From: Halorubrum salipaludis
GTDB lineage: Archaea; Halobacteriota; Halobacteria; Halobacteriales; Haloferacaceae
Length of the DNA stretch: 64,000 bases
Direction: 5' to 3'
Assembly: GCF_002286985.1 (NCBI RefSeq)
Contig: NZ_NSKC01000001.1
Coordinates: forward strand, 534,690-598,689
Of this stretch, positions 60,521 to 64,000 are shown piece by piece. The position numbers and the translations under genes were made by a program. How positions within the stretch are numbered: position 1 is the stretch's first letter; each line of letters begins with the position of its first letter. The notes beneath the pieces were generated by a model. The model was not told where the DNA came from and ran no database searches. It saw only the letters and a list, made by a program, of their open reading frames with translations.

Positions 60521-60634
60521 GACACGGACGATCGGTCGTAACCGGCCGCGACCGCCGAGACACGGACGTTCGATCGCAACCGGCCGCGACCGAGCGCAAC
60601 CGGCCGCGACCGAGCGCAACCGGCCGCGAACGAC
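60521..60634. repeat. Tandem 20-bp repeat in a convergent gap
   Basis: CGCAACCGGCCGCGACCGAG occurs at 60575-60594 and 60595-60614, and a third, diverged copy from 60615. An earlier half (60521-60557) carries a longer repeated unit that begins ACACGGACG. It lies between SpoVR and the converging carboxylesterase and may act as a terminator-like or structural element. Confidence 0.75.
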
Positions 60635-60641
60635 CGCCGCC

Positions 60642-61340
60642 TTACACCAGGTCGGCGACCATCGCGGAGACGGCGTCCGTCTCCTCCTCGTTGATCCCGT
60701 GACCCATCCCCTCGTAGATCCGTTCGTCGACATCGCCGCCGAGCGCCTCCAAGACCTCGGTCGTCTCGTGGACCCGCTCCTCGGGAATGTGCGGATCCAC
60801 GTCGCTGCAGCCGAGGAACGCCGGCGTCCCCGCGAGCGCGTCGGCCGCCTCCCCGTCGACTGCGGCCGCCGCGTGAGAGACGTAGTCGTCGCGGTCGATC
60901 GACTCGCCGATGAGCCCCCCGCTGAGGACCGCGAGCCCGCCGTACCGGGTCGGGTTCCGCGCGACGAACTCGCTCGCCAGGCAGGCGCCCTGCGAGAACC
61001 CGCCGACGAGGACCCGCTCGGTCGGGATCCCAGCGTCCGTCGCGGCCTCGACCGCTCGCCCGACCGCCCGCAGCCCGGAGCTCCGACCGGGCTCGTTGTC
61101 CGCGACTGGGGCGAGGAAAGAGTTCGGGTACCAGGTGTTCGCCGCCGCCTGCGGCGCGAAGATCGCGACGTCGCCGTCGCCCGCGATCTGCTCTCCGAAC
61201 TCGACGATGCTGCGCGCCGTCGCGCCGCGCCCGTGGACGAGGACGACGGCGGCGTCCGCCGCCTCGACCGCGGCGCCGGCCGTCACCAGCGGTTCGTCGG
61301 CGTGCGGGTCGTCGCCCGCGTGTGGAGTACGCCCGCTCAT
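60642..61340 (-). CDS. Alpha/beta-hydrolase carboxylesterase
   Basis: The 232-residue esterase fold carries the nucleophile elbow GFSQGA (Ser116), the oxyanion motif LVHGRGATAR, an acid in GCSDVDPHIP (about Asp180) and the final GHGI histidine. Length and motifs fit the phospholipase/carboxylesterase family. Substrate unknown. It overlaps the glyoxalase-type gene by 4 bp (61337-61340), so the two are co-transcribed. Confidence 0.92.
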   Translation of the reverse strand: MSGRTPHAGDDPHADEPLVTAGAAVEAADAAVVLVHGRGATARSIVEFGEQIAGDGDVAIFAPQAAANTWYPNSFLAPVADNEPGRSSGLRAVGRAVEAATDAGIPTERVLVGGFSQGACLASEFVARNPTRYGGLAVLSGGLIGESIDRDDYVSHAAAAVDGEAADALAGTPAFLGCSDVDPHIPEERVHETTEVLEALGGDVDERIYEGMGHGINEEETDAVSAMVADLV

Positions 61341-61951
61341 ACGCCGACGCCCGCGTCTGCGTCGGGGAGGTCGTGTTTTATCACCGGGAGGCCGAGCTCC
61401 TCTAGGGCCCCCTTCATGTGCCGGTCCTGCGCGAAGTCCGCGCCGTCCTCCTCGCGGAGCCGCTGGGCGGTCGCAAGCACCTCGCCCTTGCGGTCGTCCG
61501 GAATCTCGTACTTGTCGGCGGAGAGCTCGATGACGAGGCCGTTGTTGTCCTGCGTGTAGATCGAGTGGAAGATCCCGCGGTCGAACACGTTGTACCCCTT
61601 GCCGGCCTCCTCTAACGCCGCCATGATCTCCTCGTACTCGTCGGGCTCGACGCTGAAACAGAGGTGATGGACAGCGCCGGTGCCGGCGCGCTGACCGCGC
61701 GCGGAGGGGCGGTCGTCGCTCACGAAGAACGTCAAGATTCGTCCGTCGCCGGTGTCGAAGAACAGGTGGGTCTGCGAGGGGTCATCGAGGTTCGGCTGGC
61801 GGAGGACGAGCGGCATGCCGAGCAGGTCGCGGTAGAAGGCGATCGTGTCGGCCTCGTTGCTCCCCCAGACGGTGATGTGGTCGGTTCCGGTGGTGTGGAA
61901 CGGTGCGTCCGGAAGCTCCGTCGTGACCGGAGCCGGGCTGTCGTCGCTCAT
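61337..61951 (-). CDS. VOC-family (glyoxalase/ring-cleavage) protein
   Basis: The 204-residue single-domain VOC protein carries metal-site candidates HTTGTDHITVWG, HHLCFSVEPDEYEE and NNGLVIELS (Glu), in the order seen in two-His-one-Glu dioxygenases of this fold. The partner esterase suggests a two-step breakdown of an aromatic or ester substrate. Function inferred only from fold. The ATG (61951) has a TATA-like box 27 nt upstream. Confidence 0.88.
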   Translation of the reverse strand: MSDDSPAPVTTELPDAPFHTTGTDHITVWGSNEADTIAFYRDLLGMPLVLRQPNLDDPSQTHLFFDTGDGRILTFFVSDDRPSARGQRAGTGAVHHLCFSVEPDEYEEIMAALEEAGKGYNVFDRGIFHSIYTQDNNGLVIELSADKYEIPDDRKGEVLATAQRLREEDGADFAQDRHMKGALEELGLPVIKHDLPDADAGVGV

Positions 61952-61975
61952 ACCACCGATAGGAGGTCGACACGG

Positions 61976-61981
61976 ATAAAA
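61976..61981 (-). promoter_or_regulatory. TATA-like box of the VOC/esterase operon
   Basis: ATAAAA on the plus strand (TTTTAT on the minus), centred about 27 nt upstream of the ATG. Confidence 0.5.
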
Positions 61982-62094
61982 GCGAGAGGGACCGCCGCGC
62001 CACCCGCTGACACCGGTGTTATCCGGGCGCGGACCCGGCTCGGAAAGCGGTGCAGACGGCTCGCCCGGGGCGGCGGCGACGCCGAAGCGAACCG

Positions 62095-62100
62095 CTTAAT
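62095..62100 (+). promoter_or_regulatory. TATA-like box of the 48-aa membrane protein
   Basis: CTTAAT is centred about 26 nt before ATG 62124. Confidence 0.45.
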
Positions 62101-62123
62101 CCGAACAGGGCGAACCGAGAGGC

Positions 62124-62270
62124 ATGGAGATACTGCTACACTCCGGACTCGAACACCCGAACACCCTGTGGATCGCGATCGCCGCGGTCGTCTCGTTCGT
62201 TCTCGGCGTCGTCTCGGCCACGTACGGCCGGCGGCTCACGGCCCCCTTCCGAGAGTCCGCGGAGGAGTGA
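62124..62270 (+). CDS. Very small membrane protein (48 aa)
   Basis: MEILLHSGLEHPNTLWIAIA continues with a hydrophobic segment (AVVSFVLGVVSATYGRRL) and ends TAPFRESAEE. The single membrane helix, basic flank on its C-terminal side and the fitting TATA-like box make it a real gene, though easily missed for its length. Confidence 0.7.
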   Translation: MEILLHSGLEHPNTLWIAIAAVVSFVLGVVSATYGRRLTAPFRESAEE

Positions 62271-62313
62271 CCGAGAGCGGTCGAGCCGGGACTCCGACCG
62301 TCGAACCGGCCGA

Positions 62314-62523
62314 CTACGAGCCCTGCCAGACCGGCGGGGCAACGCCGAGCGCCCGAACGACGGGCGGGTAGCCGAACGCGACGACGAACACGAGAAGCAT
62401 CGACGGGAGAAACGAGAGCGAGCCGACGAGACGCTCGACCGCCGCCAACACGACGAACATCACGACGAACATCACGCCCCAGTGCGGGGCGAGCTGACGG
62501 ACTTTCTCCGCGGTATCGGTCAT
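62314..62523 (-). CDS. Small membrane protein (69 aa)
   Basis: Two hydrophobic segments (GVMFVVMFVVLAAVERLVGSL and LPSMLLVFVVAFGYPPVV) after a soluble start (MTDTAEKVRQLAPH). Family unknown. A TATATA-like box lies 26 nt upstream of ATG 62523, which supports this start over the longer open frame. Confidence 0.65.
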   Translation of the reverse strand: MTDTAEKVRQLAPHWGVMFVVMFVVLAAVERLVGSLSFLPSMLLVFVVAFGYPPVVRALGVAPPVWQGS

Positions 62524-62546
62524 ACGCCTCGGAACGGGACGGACGG

Positions 62547-62551
62547 ATATA
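62547..62551 (-). promoter_or_regulatory. TATA-like box of the 69-aa membrane protein
   Basis: ATATA, centred about 26 nt upstream of the ATG on the minus strand. Confidence 0.5.
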
Positions 62552-62631
62552 GGTTGTCGGTCGCGCGGACGGAGTCGAAAACGGAAACAGAAAGCGAACG
62601 GCACCCGCGGAGGGCCCGCCCGCAGAGGAGA

Positions 62632-63135
62632 TCAGTACCGCGAGGGGATGAACGCCGCCGAGAGCAGCAGTACGACCGAGAACAGCCCGAGGATCAGCAC
62701 GCGGGTCAGCCCGGAGTTGTACTGTTCGAACTGGTCGATCTCCGCGACTTGCGCCTCGTACCCGTCGATGTCCGACGACAGCGTCAGCGTCGCGGTGCCG
62801 TCGGGGAAGTTCGCGACGAAGTCCGTCTCACCGAGCGTCACCATGGACTCGTCTTCGACCTCTATCTCGCCGCCCTCCGACCCCTCTTGTTCGATCGTCG
62901 CCACGATCGAGGTCTCGGCGCTCCCGCCGTGGCCGCCACCGCCTTCTTCCACCTCGGAGATGTCGGCCACGACGTACTCCGCGCCGTCCACTTCGAACGA
63001 GTCACCGGCGGACAGTTCGTAGTCGGGATTCTCGAACGCGACCTCCGGACTCTCGGCCGTTACGGTGAGCACACCGGCCACGCCCGCGACGAGAAGGAAG
63101 AGCGCGGCGTACACGGCCACAGCGCGTCGTTGCAT
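62632..63135 (-). CDS. Membrane protein with extracytoplasmic beta-rich domain
   Basis: The 167-residue protein has a membrane segment at each end (VAVYAALFLLVAGVAGVLTV at about 6-25 and LTRVLILGLFSVVLLLSAAF at about 143-162) and an acidic beta-rich soluble middle domain (about 28-140, with GGGGHGG insert). No family recognised. ATG 63135 fits a TATA-like TATAA box 27 nt upstream. Confidence 0.7.
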   Translation of the reverse strand: MQRRAVAVYAALFLLVAGVAGVLTVTAESPEVAFENPDYELSAGDSFEVDGAEYVVADISEVEEGGGGHGGSAETSIVATIEQEGSEGGEIEVEDESMVTLGETDFVANFPDGTATLTLSSDIDGYEAQVAEIDQFEQYNSGLTRVLILGLFSVVLLLSAAFIPSRY

Positions 63136-63561
63136 AGTTCCAGCATGGGTCACCCGGTGTATAACGGTTACTAAGCCGTGCTCTCGAAACGCGAAACGGA
63201 GCGACGCGGAGCGCGGATCGCCACGGCACGCCGATCCGTAGGCCTCGATGAATTCCTCTCGATGCCAGGCGACGAACTCGGGAGAGAGAGCAAGTGAGGC
63301 GGTTCGGAAGCCCACGCGCTCACGACGCGAAGGAAGACACGCCCGGGCATCCGGCTCGGAACGGCCGACGCCGTCGCCGAGGCCGCGGTTCGAGACCGGA
63401 CGTGCCGTCGTGGTCACGGCCGACCAACTGCCGCACCACACCGCGCGCTTCCGCGACGAGGTCAGCTCCCGCGAAGTGTTCGACGGGAACGACTTCTGAG
63501 AGAGGGGACAGCGATCACCCGATTCGGCGAGCGAACCGCTGTCGGAACGACGTTCGAAGAA
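63136..63561. other. 426-bp stretch without a convincing gene
   Basis: Apart from the promoter at 63160 I see only an arginine-rich 83-codon open frame (63248-63499) with no family-like features. The last bases before the tRNA-Cys contain a short T-run on the minus strand that may end the rRNA transcript. Confidence 0.5.
63160..63164 (-). promoter_or_regulatory. TATA-like box of the 167-aa membrane protein
   Basis: TATAA on the plus strand (TTATA on the minus), centred about 27 nt upstream of the ATG. Confidence 0.5.
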
Positions 63562-63637
63562 AGCCAAGGGCCGGATTTGAACCGGCGTTGGGCGGCTCTG
63601 CAGGCCGCTGCGTCTGACCAGACTCTGCCACCTTGGC
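63562..63637 (-). tRNA. trnC: tRNA-Cys(GCA)
   Basis: The minus strand gives acceptor GCCAAGG with CCTTGGC and discriminator T. The anticodon stem GCGGC/GCCGC encloses CTGCAGA with anticodon GCA. T arm GCCGG-TTCAAAT-CCGGC is perfect. It follows the 5S gene as the last gene of the rRNA operon, the usual haloarchaeal order. Confidence 0.96.
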
Positions 63638-63720
63638 GCTATCGAAGGTACCGCAGTCGAGCGTTTAAGCCTAGCGGTCGCGTGCGGTAGACAGCACTGC
63701 CGCTCGCCGTACAGCAAATT

Positions 63721-63747
63721 AGCCCACGGACACGGTGTCCGTGGGCT
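63721..63747. other. 27-bp palindrome between 5S rRNA and tRNA-Cys
   Basis: AGCCCACGGACAC and its exact reverse complement flank a single G. In RNA this would form a 12-13-bp hairpin between the 5S and tRNA-Cys in the rRNA transcript, a likely processing or termination structure. Confidence 0.8.
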
Positions 63748-63778
63748 GTGTGTGGGAGTATTCTCCCGTATGAATGGG

Positions 63779-63900
63779 CAGGCGGCGAACCGCGGTTCCC
63801 AGAGGATCGCTCACTCCAGTACTTCCCGGTACGCTGGTGGGCTTAACTTCCGTGTTCGGAATGGGTACGGGTGTTCCCCCACCGCTCTGGCCGCCTTTAC
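63779..63900 (-). rRNA. rrf: 5S rRNA
   Basis: The minus strand holds the family's typical stretches: AAGGCGGCC opening, CGTACCCATTCCGAACACGG, AAGTTAAGCCCACCAGCG and GGAGTGAGCG, with the closing GGTTCGCCGCC pairing with the start. About 122 nt, the usual haloarchaeal size. The ends are approximate to a few bases. The remaining bases to 64000 are spacer toward the 23S gene, which lies outside the window. Confidence 0.95.
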
Positions 63901-64000
63901 GCCGACTCTCGGACTCGAACCGAGACTCTCTCCACAATCTGTGGAAGAGACGCCTGTGTCGGTGGTTCCGACCTCTCGATCGGCCGACCGTGTATGCGTG

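Noticed and set aside
63248..63499. 83-codon open frame before tRNA-Cys
   Set aside because: Arginine-rich, no family-like motif, no fitting promoter or start context; likely chance.
63900..63930. tRNA-like T arm in the 23S-5S spacer (minus strand CTCGG-TTCGAGT-CCGAG)
   Set aside because: The T-arm-like hairpin is good, but no matching D arm, anticodon arm or acceptor stem can be placed upstream; the rest folds as long rRNA spacer stems.

Overview
The window is a GC-rich, acidic-proteome stretch of a halophilic archaeon, most likely Haloferacales and Halorubrum-like (the genus is inference). The evidence is twin-arginine signals followed by lipoboxes, a halocyanin, many haloarchaea-only small proteins, AT-rich TATA-like boxes about 25-30 nt upstream of start codons (typical of leaderless haloarchaeal transcripts), and a 5S rRNA followed by tRNA-Cys(GCA), the usual haloarchaeal rrn operon tail. 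Most of it reads as stable chromosome. The only compositionally foreign piece is the AT-richer islet at about 176-1680 beside tRNA-Pro.

Left edge (1-4.7 kb): a tRNA-Pro(UGG); an AT-rich islet with a 67-aa haloarchaeal protein behind a double operator-like repeat and a PD-(D/E)XK-type protein whose presumed first exon-like N-terminus is cut off by an in-frame stop; a secreted beta-propeller; then tRNA-Phe(GAA), followed by several partial copies of its own 3' half on both sides of a repeat-bearing lipoprotein gene. 4.7-13.7 kb is housekeeping: DoxX-like and zinc-ribbon membrane proteins, cold-shock protein, 2Fe-2S ferredoxin, DUF7093-like and DUF5611 proteins, a universal stress protein, ROK glucokinase, a PrsW-type protease and the FAU-1 RNA-binding protein. 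13.9-25.2 kb is dominated by glucan and sugar metabolism (an elaborate secreted GH97, phosphohexomutase GlmM type, GH15 glucoamylase), mixed with a NifU-type protein, a membrane-anchored ferredoxin and a PUA protein.

25.5-50.4 kb is a surface-glycan region: Gfo/Idh/MocA oxidoreductase, epimerase and flippase in one operon; a PQQ-type sugar dehydrogenase lipoprotein; a double-LamG lipoprotein directly upstream of a beta-helix protein; a glycosyltransferase-like five-bladed-propeller protein; a second, exported beta-helix paralogue; a tightly overlapping GT4-GT2-GT4-GT2 operon that looks like a segmental duplication; a large polytopic membrane protein; a halocyanin; a second epimerase; a dolichol-phosphate-type GT2 with an unusual N-terminal extension; and DUF1616. 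Together they look like a route for assembling, flipping and attaching glycans to surface proteins, with LamG and beta-helix proteins as likely surface clients.

50.5-64 kb: an EEP-family hydrolase, a DUF1028 protein, and a four-gene operon encoding two different PrkA-type kinases/AAA proteins, DUF444 (YeaH) and SpoVR, all overlapping or adjacent, behind a 432-bp gene-free leader. Then a carboxylesterase/glyoxalase pair, small membrane proteins, and on the minus strand tRNA-Cys and 5S rRNA, with the 23S gene lying just beyond the window. The best leads are the twin-PrkA operon, the tRNA-Phe 3'-end array, the stop-interrupted triple-repeat nuclease-like gene and the LamG/beta-helix/glycosyltransferase surface module.
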